From Aquisalimonas sp. (lineage in GTDB: Bacteria; Pseudomonadota; Gammaproteobacteria; Nitrococcales; Aquisalimonadaceae): DNA of 6,768 nucleotides. The stretch covers positions 1 to 6,768 of the forward strand of contig SKYZ01000221.1 in assembly GCA_007127625.1 (NCBI GenBank), given 5' to 3'. The translations under genes were made by a program, and so were the position numbers. Every line of letters starts with the position of its first letter. Position 1 is the stretch's first letter. This document shows, in pieces, positions 1-5,681 of this stretch. The notes beneath the pieces were generated by a model, which was not told where the DNA came from, did not search any database, and saw only the letters and a program-made list of their open reading frames with translations.

Positions 1-680
1 CGCAGCAGCTTCGCCACCCGCTTGTAGGTTTCCGGCTCCAGGTAGCGGAAACAGAGATCCTCCATCTCCCACTTCACCTGCCAGATCCCCAGGCGGTGGG
101 CCAGTGGGGCGTAGATGTCGGTGGTCTCGTGGGCGACGCGCCGCTGCTCCTCCTCCGGGTGGGCCCGCAGAGTGCGCAGATCGTGCAGCCGTTCGGCCAG
201 CTTGATGAACACCACGCGGATGTCCTGGGCCATGGCCAGCAACATCTTGCGCAGGGCCTCCGTGCGATTGTTATCCGCCTCCTCGCTGCCCTGGCCGGAA
301 GGGGCGTGCAGTTCGCTGATGACGTCCATGCGCCCCACCCCGTCAACCAGCGTGGCAACATCGTGACCGGCCTTGCGGCCGATTGAGGGCCAGCGCGAGC
401 CGCATACGTGTGGCGCATCGTGGAGCATGCCGGCGGCGATGGCCTGGGCGTCGAGTTTCAGGCCGGCCAGGATGCTGGCCACCGCCAGGCCGTGCTCGAA
501 ATAGCTCTCCCCGGAGTAGCGCATGCTGTCGCCATACGCCTCGCACGCCGTCTCCCAGACACTGGTGAGCAGCTGGCGTTCATCGGCGCCGGCATCCGGC
601 AGGACCCGATCCATCCAGGCATCGGGTGCCGGGGTGCCGTGGGCAAACAGATCGCTGATGTCGTCGGTTACGCTGACCAT
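1..680 (-). CDS. relA: RelA, (p)ppGpp synthetase, N-terminal part (truncated by window edge)
   Basis: RelA makes the alarmone (p)ppGpp from ATP and GTP/GDP on stalled ribosomes during amino acid starvation. The 226 visible codons start MVSVTDD, matching the usual MV-V start of gammaproteobacterial RelA, and cover the N-terminal HD-fold domain up to the RelA-typical stretch FRYLEPETYKRVAKLL. The synthetase, TGS and ACT domains lie off the left edge. Typical RelA blocks seen are KMLLAMAQDIRVVFIKLAER (145-164) and IYAPLAHRLGIW. In the hydrolase site His63 and His87-Asp88 remain. The Glu-Asp of the HDxxED motif is His91-Val92, and the Asp of KLADR is Glu163. This fits a synthetase-only RelA rather than bifunctional SpoT/Rel. 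The frame is open without a break. The ribosome binding site before ATG 680 is weak, so the start rests on family similarity. The gene is divergent from the ccdA-like gene. Confidence 0.93.
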   Translation of the reverse strand, partial: MVSVTDDISDLFAHGTPAPDAWMDRVLPDAGADERQLLTSVWETACEAYGDSMRYSGESYFEHGLAVASILAGLKLDAQAIAAGMLHDAPHVCGSRWPSIGRKAGHDVATLVDGVGRMDVISELHAPSGQGSEEADNNRTEALRKMLLAMAQDIRVVFIKLAERLHDLRTLRAHPEEEQRRVAHETTDIYAPLAHRLGIWQVKWEMEDLCFRYLEPETYKRVAKLL

Positions 681-843
681 GATCCCGTCATTGATGAGGG
701 CAGTCCGGCCCGGTTTCCAGAATGGCGCGCATTGTACGTCATCGTTGCCCGCGGGGTGATGATCCTGACAACCGGATCGCGCACAGCCCCTTGATCTCCG
801 TCAACTACCCGGGACGAAACCCTGCGCTACGCTGCCTGCCCAG

Positions 844-870
844 GGAGACGCTGAGCAATTCCCGCGTTCC
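844..870 (+). repeat. Short repeat, copy 1
   Basis: Aligned without gaps, 22 of 27 bases match positions 4770-4796 in the same orientation, including the exact run ATTCCCGCGT. Both copies are intergenic. This copy includes the left arm of the 859-880 hairpin; the other copy has no partner arm. It may be a dispersed intergenic repeat family, which cannot be settled from one window. Confidence 0.4.
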
Positions 871-893
871 TCTGCGGGAACGGCGTTTCGCCG
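859..893. repeat. Two adjacent small hairpins
   Basis: TTCCCGC at 859-865 is exactly complementary to GCGGGAA at 874-880 across an 8-base loop. Directly after it, CGGCG at 881-885 pairs with CGCCG at 889-893 around TTT. No T tract follows on either strand, so this does not look like an intrinsic terminator. It could be part of a dispersed palindromic (REP-like) element or lie in the leader of the ccdA-like gene. Confidence 0.5.
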
Positions 894-953
894 ACTCAAG
901 CGACGGACCGAAGAGGAAGTAGTAGGTCCATCCGCCATGCACAGGGGCTGCCG

Positions 954-1691
954 ATGATGGAGTGGGGGTTCGGTTATCCTACCGCGGTCCTGGGCGGAGC
1001 GATCTCGTTCCTTTCGCCGTGCATCCTGCCGCTGGTGCCAGGTTATGTCGCGTTCATGGCCGGCGACTCCGCTGCGGCGACGCGGGCCGGCATGGCGTCT
1101 TTGCGCCGCCGCCTGATCACCTCCCTGGCATTCGTCCTTGGTTTCTCGCTGGTTTTCGTGGGCATGGGTGCCGGTGCAACGCTCCTGGGGCAGGTGCTGC
1201 TCGCCTACCGCAACGAGGCAGCTCTCATCGGGGGCGGCTTGGTGGTGGTGTTCGGGCTTTTCATGAGCGGGCTGATCCAGCCCCGCTGGTTGTTGGGGGA
1301 TTACCGGGCAGTCAACTGGGTACATGGCGGTAGCGGCAGACCGGGAGCGGCCGGGCTGCTCGGTGTTGCCTTCGCCTTTGGCTGGACCCCTTGCATAGGC
1401 CCGATTCTGGGCGCAGTCCTCACCGTCACGGCGGCCAGCGGCGGTGATATCAATGGTGTGGGACTGCTGGCCGCTTACTCCCTGGGGCTGGGCGTGCCTT
1501 TCGTCATGGCCGCTCTGTTTACGGACCGGTTCGTGAACTCCATGTCCGGGTTCCGCAATTACGGGCGCGTGCTCCATCGGGTTGCCGGCGTGATCATGAT
1601 TGTCCTGGGGCTGGCGATGATGACCGGGATGATGACCCGGTTCTCCTTCTGGTTGCTGGAAGTGTTCCCCGCTCTGGGTGCCATCGGCTAG
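954..1691 (+). CDS. ccdA: CcdA/DsbD-type membrane thiol-disulfide carrier
   Basis: A 245-residue inner-membrane protein of the CcdA/DsbD transmembrane family. The family passes electrons from cytoplasmic thioredoxin across the membrane to periplasmic thiol proteins, mainly for cytochrome c maturation or disulfide reduction. Six hydrophobic segments lie at roughly 10-33, 55-78, 88-108, 132-156, 166-188 and 209-228. The two expected redox cysteines are present in conserved settings: Cys23 in SFLSPCILPLVPGY and Cys147 in FGWTPCIGPILG. The length is that of stand-alone CcdA; the DsbD alpha and gamma domains are absent. AGGGG at 943-947 lies 6 bases before ATG 954; ATG 957 is an equally possible start. 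No thioredoxin-like or cytochrome gene is adjacent, so the physiological partner is unknown. It ends 85 bases before lexA, whose own promoter lies in that gap. Confidence 0.88.
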   Translation: MMEWGFGYPTAVLGGAISFLSPCILPLVPGYVAFMAGDSAAATRAGMASLRRRLITSLAFVLGFSLVFVGMGAGATLLGQVLLAYRNEAALIGGGLVVVFGLFMSGLIQPRWLLGDYRAVNWVHGGSGRPGAAGLLGVAFAFGWTPCIGPILGAVLTVTAASGGDINGVGLLAAYSLGLGVPFVMAALFTDRFVNSMSGFRNYGRVLHRVAGVIMIVLGLAMMTGMMTRFSFWLLEVFPALGAIG

Positions 1692-1716
1692 GGCAACACA
1701 GACCTCCCTTGATTTA

Positions 1717-1734
1717 ACTGGTATTGCATACAGC
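1717..1734. promoter_or_regulatory. LexA box 1 of lexA
   Basis: ACTGGTATTGCATACAGC has the CTG-N10-CAG spacing (CTG 1718-1720, CAG 1731-1733) of the E. coli-type SOS operator, with an AT-rich core and near-symmetric ACTG...CAG arms. It overlaps the likely -35 of lexA. Its centre is 24 bp from that of the second box. The recognition helix of the LexA encoded just downstream is of the E. coli type, so this is the expected operator. Confidence 0.85.
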
Positions 1735-1750
1735 ACTTGAACTGTATAAA
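1724..1750 (+). promoter_or_regulatory. Probable sigma-70 promoter of the lexA-imuA-imuB operon
   Basis: TTGCAT at 1724-1729 and TATAAA at 1745-1750 form a -35/-10 pair with a short 15-base spacer. TAAATT at 1747-1752 would give 17 bases with a poorer hexamer. Both elements sit inside LexA boxes, so repressor binding would block RNA polymerase. The hexamer choice is inferred; a promoter here is well supported by context. Confidence 0.6.
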
Positions 1751-1758
1751 TTACCAGT
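1741..1758. promoter_or_regulatory. LexA box 2 of lexA
   Basis: ACTGTATAAATTACCAGT is flanked by symmetric ACTG and CAGT arms with exact CTG-N10-CAG spacing (CTG 1742-1744, CAG 1755-1757). It overlaps the TATAAA -10 candidate and ends 18 bases before the lexA start. Two tandem boxes at lexA also occur in E. coli, where they give tight autoregulation. Confidence 0.88.
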
Positions 1759-1776
1759 AACCAGGGAGGCAGACCC

Positions 1777-2397
1777 ATGCACAAGCTTACCGCCCGACAA
1801 CAGGAAATCCTCGAGCTCATCCGGAACTTCATCGCGGAGTCCGGCTTTCCGCCCACACGGGCGGACATCACCAGGGCCCTCGGTTTCCGTTCCCCCAACG
1901 CCGCCGAGAGCCATCTCCGCGCGCTGGAAAAAAAGGGCGTCATCAGTCTGCGTGCCGGCTCGTCCCGTGGCATCCGGCTGCTGGACGACAGCGGAGAGGA
2001 GCAGGATCCGGGCCTGCCCGTGATCGGTCAGGTCGCCGCCGGCAGCCCGGTATTCGCCCAGGAACACGTACGCGAACGCTGCCGCATCGATCCGGGCATG
2101 TTCCGCCCGCGGGCCGACTACCTTCTCGCCGTGCAAGGCATGAGCATGCGCGACGCCGGCATCCTGGAGGACGACCTGCTGGCCGTGCACCGCACCAGCG
2201 AGGCGCGCAACGGCCAGATCGTCGTGGCCCGACTGCAGGACGAGGTGACAGTCAAGCGCTTCCAGCGCGATGGCCACCATGTCCGGCTGCTCCCGGAGAA
2301 CCCGGACTACACCCCCATCGACGTCGATTTGCGGACGGAACCGCTGGTCATTGAAGGACTCGGAGTCGGCCTCATTCGCAATGGCGAGGCTCTCTGA
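1777..2397 (+). CDS. lexA: LexA, SOS repressor and self-cleaving protease
   Basis: Represses SOS genes by binding CTG-N10-CAG operators and cleaves itself when RecA-ssDNA filaments form. The 206-residue length is usual. Residues 1-69 are the winged helix-turn-helix domain, with PPTRADI (25-31) and the recognition segment [18 protein letters not shown] (37-54). Ser39, Asn41, Ala42 and Glu44 match E. coli; the following Glu is Ser45. The linker leads to the cleavage site Ala88-Gly89 in QVAAGSP. The peptidase domain carries nucleophile Ser123 in QGMSM and general base Lys160 in VTVKRF, so self-cleavage should work. GGGAGG at 1764-1769 lies 7 bases before the ATG. It is the first gene of a cassette with imuA (55 bases downstream) and imuB, and is likely autoregulated through the two upstream boxes. 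Whether this is the only lexA in the genome cannot be told. Confidence 0.97.
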   Translation: MHKLTARQQEILELIRNFIAESGFPPTRADITRALGFRSPNAAESHLRALEKKGVISLRAGSSRGIRLLDDSGEEQDPGLPVIGQVAAGSPVFAQEHVRERCRIDPGMFRPRADYLLAVQGMSMRDAGILEDDLLAVHRTSEARNGQIVVARLQDEVTVKRFQRDGHHVRLLPENPDYTPIDVDLRTEPLVIEGLGVGLIRNGEAL

Positions 2398-2452
2398 CGG
2401 GACTGCATCAGTCCGCCAGGGCCCTGCGATAACAACCGAGAGCGAGGGCGAC

Positions 2453-3268
2453 ATGAACAACGCACTGGATGACTTGCTGCGCGAACCGCGCATCTGGCGC
2501 GCCGGCGAGACCAGCTCCCGCCAGGGTTGCCTGCCCAGCGGCTACGCCGAACTGGACGCCGCCCTGCCGGAAGGTGGCTGGTCCATGGGCGCGCTGACGG
2601 AAATCCTGCACGCAAGCCCCGGCATCGGCGAACTGCGCCTGGTCATGCCGGCTCTGGCCCGGCTCAGCCGCGCCGGCCGCTGGATTGCTTTGGTGGCACC
2701 GCCACACATTCCCTACGCCCCGGCCCTCGCAGCTCAGGGCGTGGATCTCTCGCGCATCCTGCTGATTCACCCGCGCGCCGGCAGCGACACCCTCTGGGCC
2801 CTGGAGCAGGCCATGCGCTCCGGCAGCTGCGCCGCTGTCCTGGCCTGGCCGCGCCAGGCGGACGAAAAGCAGCTCCGCCGCCTGCAGCTCGCCGCCGAGG
2901 CCGGCAACTGCTGGGGGCTGCTCTTTCGCTCCGAGCAGGCCCGGCAGGAGCGCTCCCCCGCCGCCCTCCGGGTGGTCATGCACAGTCACGGCGACAGTGA
3001 TACCCGGCTGGATCTCGTCAAGGTTCGCGGTGGACAGCCACATCATGGCCTGAAACTGGACCTCAACAACCCGCGCACCCGCTCGCTGCCGGTACCGGAG
3101 CAACGGGTAAGCACTACCACCAGTTCCGGCACGGCACGTGATCAGCACCGCCCCTCACAGCAACCGCGCCAGCTCCCGCTCCAGACGGAGCCGGTTCGTC
3201 CCCAGATGCGACTGCCCCTGGAAATGCCCCGGGGCCGGCGTCCGCAACCGGTGCATCCCCTGCACTGA
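2453..3268 (+). CDS. imuA: ImuA, RecA-like SOS mutagenesis protein
   Basis: ImuA (also called SulA-like or ImuA') is a RecA-fold accessory factor of the ImuA-ImuB-DnaE2 translesion complex. The 271-residue protein shows the typical N-terminus with IWRAGE (14-19), LPSGYAELDAALPEGGW (27-43) and GALTEILHASPGIGELRLVMPALARL (46-71). In that last stretch the region equivalent to a P-loop reads PGIGEL, without the GK[ST] of an active Walker A motif. A core to about residue 205 includes WGLLFR and LDLVKVRGG. It is followed by a Pro/Gln/Arg-rich tail, probably disordered, that contains QLPL (240-243). The frame is open upstream into lexA, but ATG 2453 is chosen because GAGGG at 2444-2448 precedes it and MNNALDDLL fits the family start. 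No LexA box lies in the 55-base gap after lexA, so cotranscription is likely. A 79-base gap precedes imuB. Confidence 0.9.
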   Translation: MNNALDDLLREPRIWRAGETSSRQGCLPSGYAELDAALPEGGWSMGALTEILHASPGIGELRLVMPALARLSRAGRWIALVAPPHIPYAPALAAQGVDLSRILLIHPRAGSDTLWALEQAMRSGSCAAVLAWPRQADEKQLRRLQLAAEAGNCWGLLFRSEQARQERSPAALRVVMHSHGDSDTRLDLVKVRGGQPHHGLKLDLNNPRTRSLPVPEQRVSTTTSSGTARDQHRPSQQPRQLPLQTEPVRPQMRLPLEMPRGRRPQPVHPLH

Positions 3269-3273
3269 ACACC

Positions 3274-3305
3274 CACCGGGCTACCCGCACGCCGGTGGCC
3301 CGGTG
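3274..3305. other. Inverted repeat between imuA and imuB
   Basis: CACCGGGC at 3274-3281 is exactly complementary to GCCCGGTG at 3298-3305 around a 16-base loop. The left arm can instead pair as CACCGG with CCGGTG at 3292-3297, so two exclusive stems are possible. No T run follows, so termination is unlikely. It might affect mRNA stability or translation of imuB, whose ribosome binding site begins 28 bases further on. Confidence 0.45.
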
Positions 3306-3347
3306 CCGTGACGGCCCACCATCTGCAACCCGCGGGAGGCACCTCTG

Positions 3348-4769
3348 ATGCTGTGGCTCGCCCTGTATCTGCCACAGCTTCCCCTGGAAGCCCTGGGCCT
3401 CGACAGTAACGGCGATACCACAGTGGCCGTCACCGAAAACCAGATCATCATCTGTTGCAACCAGGCTGCCCGCAGCAGCGGCGTGCAGCCTGGTCAGAGC
3501 CCCACCGAAGCCCGCACCCTGGCACCGACCCTGCAATTGCTGGAGCGCCAGCACCAGGCCGAGACGCGGGCGCTACACCACCTGGCGGACTGGGCCTATC
3601 AGTTCAGCAGCCATGTCAGCCCGCGCCAACCGGAAGGGCTGCTACTGGAGATCGGGGCCAGTACGCGCCTGTTCGGCGGCCTGGAGCCGCTGGTCCACCA
3701 CCTCGTCGCCGCGTTCGATGCGCTGGGCCATGCCCACTGCCACGGCATTGCGCCCACGCCCACCGCCGCCTGGCTGTTCGCGCTGGCCAGCGAGCCGGAC
3801 CCGGTGGTCGACCCTGGCGCCCTGGCCGCGAGGCTGCAGCACCTGCCCTGTCGTGTTCTGGATCTGTCGCCCCGCCAGCAGCAGGCCCTGGCGGGGCTGG
3901 GCGTGCACTCCCTGGGTGACTGCCTGCGGCTGCCCCGACGGGATCTGGCACGCAGGTTCGGTCGTGGCTTGTTGCTGCAGCTGGAACATGCCCTCGGCGA
4001 GCGCCCGGAACCACGCCCGGCACATCGTCCATCCCGCCGTTTCCACCGTCATCTGGACCTGCCTGCCGAGGCCCACGACACCGCCTCGCTGGGATTCGCG
4101 CTGCAGCGCCTGCTGCGGGAACTGGCGGGCCTGCTGAGGGGACTGGAAGGCGGCGTACAGCATCTGCACCTGGCGTTGCACCACCTGCACCGGAATGCCA
4201 GCCGCATGGACATCGGCCTGCTCCGGCCCAGTCGCGATTCGGAGCACCTGCTCTCGATATGCCAGCACCGCCTGGAACGCGAACACCTGGCTGCCCCGGT
4301 CATTGCTCTGTGCCTGCGGGCGGACCGGATCCGGTCACTGCCCCCGCAGGATGCCTCTCTGCTGGCCGAGCCGGACCAGCCGGACCCTGACCAGCAGCAG
4401 CTCAGTGAACGCCTCGGTGCGCGCCTGGGCGAGCATGCGGTCACCGGCCTTGCCAGCGCGGCGGATCACCGGCCAGAACATGCCTGGCACCACGACACCA
4501 GCCCCGCCGAGGAGCAACCGCCGCCCCCCGGCGAACGCCCCCTGTGGCTGCTGTCGACCCCTTTGCCCCTGGACAGCCCCCGGGGGCATCCCTGTTGGCA
4601 CGGCCCCCTGAGCCTGGAGTGCGGCCCCGAGCGCATCGAGGGCGGATGGTGGGACGGCGCGGATATCAGCCGCGACTACTACCAGGCGCGCAATCCCCGA
4701 GGCAGCCGGGTGTGGATCTTCCGGGAACGGCGGGAGCAGCGCTGGTTCCTGCATGGTTTCTTCGGTTAA
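3348..4769 (+). CDS. imuB: ImuB, inactive Y-family polymerase homologue of the SOS mutasome
   Basis: ImuB has the Y-family polymerase fold but lacks catalysis; in known systems it links ImuA, the beta clamp and the polymerase DnaE2. This 473-residue protein is near the usual length. At the N-terminus the metal-binding Asp motif of active polymerases is replaced by LYLPQLPLEAL (6-16). The second acidic motif (S-x-D-E) is replaced by GLLLEIGASTRLFGG (97-111), a typical ImuB signature. A helix-hairpin-helix-like thumb covers about 172-205 (LSPRQQQALAGLGVHSLGDC), followed by a little finger to about 330. The C-terminal ImuB block ERIEGGWWDGADISRDYY (428-445) to WFLHGFFG is complete. The clamp-binding motif is not obvious; QDASLL (334-339) is the best candidate. 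GGGAGG at 3334-3339 lies 8 bases before the ATG. dnaE2, the usual next gene, is not downstream. Confidence 0.94.
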   Translation: MLWLALYLPQLPLEALGLDSNGDTTVAVTENQIIICCNQAARSSGVQPGQSPTEARTLAPTLQLLERQHQAETRALHHLADWAYQFSSHVSPRQPEGLLLEIGASTRLFGGLEPLVHHLVAAFDALGHAHCHGIAPTPTAAWLFALASEPDPVVDPGALAARLQHLPCRVLDLSPRQQQALAGLGVHSLGDCLRLPRRDLARRFGRGLLLQLEHALGERPEPRPAHRPSRRFHRHLDLPAEAHDTASLGFALQRLLRELAGLLRGLEGGVQHLHLALHHLHRNASRMDIGLLRPSRDSEHLLSICQHRLEREHLAAPVIALCLRADRIRSLPPQDASLLAEPDQPDPDQQQLSERLGARLGEHAVTGLASAADHRPEHAWHHDTSPAEEQPPPPGERPLWLLSTPLPLDSPRGHPCWHGPLSLECGPERIEGGWWDGADISRDYYQARNPRGSRVWIFRERREQRWFLHGFFG

Positions 4770-4796
4770 GGAAACACTGAACCATTCCCGCGTGCC
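4770..4796 (+). repeat. Short repeat, copy 2
   Basis: 22 of 27 bases match 844-870 in the same orientation, including ATTCCCGCGT. It begins immediately after the imuB stop codon. Unlike copy 1 it has no downstream GCGGGAA arm, so it may be a decayed or partial element. Confidence 0.4.
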
Positions 4797-4799
4797 GAT

Positions 4800-4828
4800 T
4801 TGACACACTTCTCCCGTCCACCTAGGTT
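4800..4828 (+). promoter_or_regulatory. Probable sigma-70 promoter of the glnHPQ operon
   Basis: A perfect -35 hexamer TTGACA at 4800-4805 is followed after 17 bases by TAGGTT at 4823-4828, a weak -10 (3 of 6 matches). The start would fall near 4835, about 30 bases before glnH. I looked for a sigma-54 site as used by enteric glnH and saw none. The perfect -35 and spacing support it; the poor -10 suggests moderate strength or an activator. Confidence 0.5.
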
Positions 4829-4851
4829 CAAAGGTAAAGCCAGACAACGAT

Positions 4852-4856
4852 GGAGG
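4852..4856 (+). promoter_or_regulatory. Ribosome binding site that decides the glnH start
   Basis: GGAGG lies 8 bases before ATG 4865. An in-frame ATG at 4850 would sit directly on this site and has no ribosome binding site of its own, so 4865 is taken as the start. That choice also gives a normal signal peptide. Confidence 0.75.
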
Positions 4857-4864
4857 GCTCCGCC

Positions 4865-5611
4865 ATGCGCCACATGCTTCTTTCCCTGTGCACCGGTTTC
4901 GCGCTGTTCGCCTTCGCCACCGCCAGCCATGCCGAGCGGCTGACCATCGCCATCCCGTCCGGGTTCGTGCCGTTCATGTTCGAGGAGGACGGCGAGTGGA
5001 CCGGCTTCGAGATCGAGCTCTGGGAGGCCATCGCCGAGGAGAACGACTGGGAGTACGAATATGACACCATGAACTTCTCCGGGATCATCTCTGCGCTGCA
5101 GACCGGCCGGGTAGACGGCGCCATCGCCGCCATCACCATCACCTCGGACCGGGAAGAGACCATGGACTTCTCCCATGCCTACTACGACAGCGGGCTGATG
5201 CTCATGGTCCGTGCCGACAACGACGAAATTCAGGGCATCGACGACCTGGACGGCAAGACCCTGGCTGTCACCACCGGCACCACCAGCGACGATTACGCCG
5301 AGGAAAACCTGCCGGATACGGAACTCACGCGCTTCCCGCGGGCCGAGCAGGCGTATCTGGAAGTCCGCTCCGGCCGCGTGGACGCCGCCCTGCACGACAC
5401 CCCCAACGTGCTCTACTACATCGACACCGCCGGTGACGGTGACGTCAAGGCCGTGGGCGAGAACCTGGAGGCGCAGTCCTACGCCATGGCCTTCCCGCGC
5501 GACAGCGAGCTGCGCAACGACTTCAACATCAGCCTCCTTGGCATGATGGAAGACGGCCGTTACGCCGAACTCTACGAGCGCTGGTTCGGCGAGGCGCCCA
5601 GCCCACGCTGA
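4865..5611 (+). CDS. glnH: GlnH-like periplasmic amino acid-binding protein
   Basis: Binds a polar amino acid in the periplasm and hands it to the GlnP-type permease. The 248-residue precursor has a signal peptide (1-23, cleavage after ASHA) and no lipobox. From memory it aligns without gaps to E. coli GlnH (mature number + 21) over the ligand-contact positions: GFVPF, MNFSGIISALQTGRVD, AITIT, DLDGK, LHDTPN and the C-terminal WFG. Residues that hold the alpha-amino acid backbone are kept: Thr91, Arg96 and His177-Asp178. So are the aromatic sandwich residues Phe34 and Phe71. Several other pocket positions differ: E. coli Asp10 is Pro31, Gly68 is Ala89, Lys115 is Thr136, Gly119 is Thr140. Glutamine specificity is therefore uncertain. 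The mature protein is very acidic, as in halophiles. It is the first gene of the transporter operon, with a strong hairpin after it. Confidence 0.92.
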   Translation: MRHMLLSLCTGFALFAFATASHAERLTIAIPSGFVPFMFEEDGEWTGFEIELWEAIAEENDWEYEYDTMNFSGIISALQTGRVDGAIAAITITSDREETMDFSHAYYDSGLMLMVRADNDEIQGIDDLDGKTLAVTTGTTSDDYAEENLPDTELTRFPRAEQAYLEVRSGRVDAALHDTPNVLYYIDTAGDGDVKAVGENLEAQSYAMAFPRDSELRNDFNISLLGMMEDGRYAELYERWFGEAPSPR

Positions 5612-5621
5612 TCCCCTTCCC

Positions 5622-5646
5622 CCCGCCGCCGGATTCCGGCGGCGGG
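5622..5646. other. Strong GC hairpin between glnH and glnP
   Basis: CCCGCCGCCGG at 5622-5632 pairs perfectly with CCGGCGGCGGG at 5636-5646 around the loop ATT: an 11-bp all-GC stem starting 10 bases after the glnH stop. Only TT follows, so it is at best a leaky terminator. Such hairpins after binding-protein genes often stabilise the upstream mRNA or partly stop transcription, giving more binding protein than permease. That role is inferred. Confidence 0.7.
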
Positions 5647-5681
5647 TTGCCCTGATCCCGTTCTGCCAGGGAGGACTCCCC

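Larger units (their letters stand above)
681..953. promoter_or_regulatory. Divergent intergenic region between relA and the ccdA-like gene
   Basis: This 273-base stretch has no convincing gene; the short open frames across it resemble no family I know. It must hold the start signals of relA (minus) and probably the ccdA-like gene (plus). On the minus strand TACAAT at 736-731 is a good -10 hexamer, about 50 bases upstream of the relA start, but no convincing -35 lies 16-18 bases further up. No clear plus-strand promoter was found. Inverted repeats sit at 859-880 and 881-893, and a short repeat shared with the region after imuB at 844-870. An AGGGG at 943-947 serves the plus-strand gene. Confidence 0.45.

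Noticed and set aside
74..418. Minus-strand open frame of 114 codons inside relA
   Set aside because: It is the relA sequence read in a shifted frame; the correct relA frame is continuous from 680 to the window edge, so no frameshift is needed.
801..1973. Long minus-strand open frame opposite the ccdA-like gene and the start of lexA
   Set aside because: It lies across two clear plus-strand genes and the LexA boxes, has a low-complexity His/Gln/Arg-rich composition and no recognisable family; it is a shadow of high-GC coding DNA.
2400..2414. Small hairpin GGACTG-CAT-CAGTCC just after lexA, considered as a terminator or LexA box
   Set aside because: It has no T tract, and the nearby CTG...CAG spacing is 11 rather than 10, so it is neither a convincing terminator nor an SOS operator.
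2270..2452. Upstream extension of the imuA frame into lexA
   Set aside because: The frame is open only by chance within the 3' end of lexA; the extra residues do not fit the ImuA family and a ribosome binding site supports ATG 2453.
4797..4864. Possible sigma-54 promoter in front of glnH
   Set aside because: The -24/-12 GG and GC elements with proper spacing are not present; a TTGACA sigma-70 element is the better reading.
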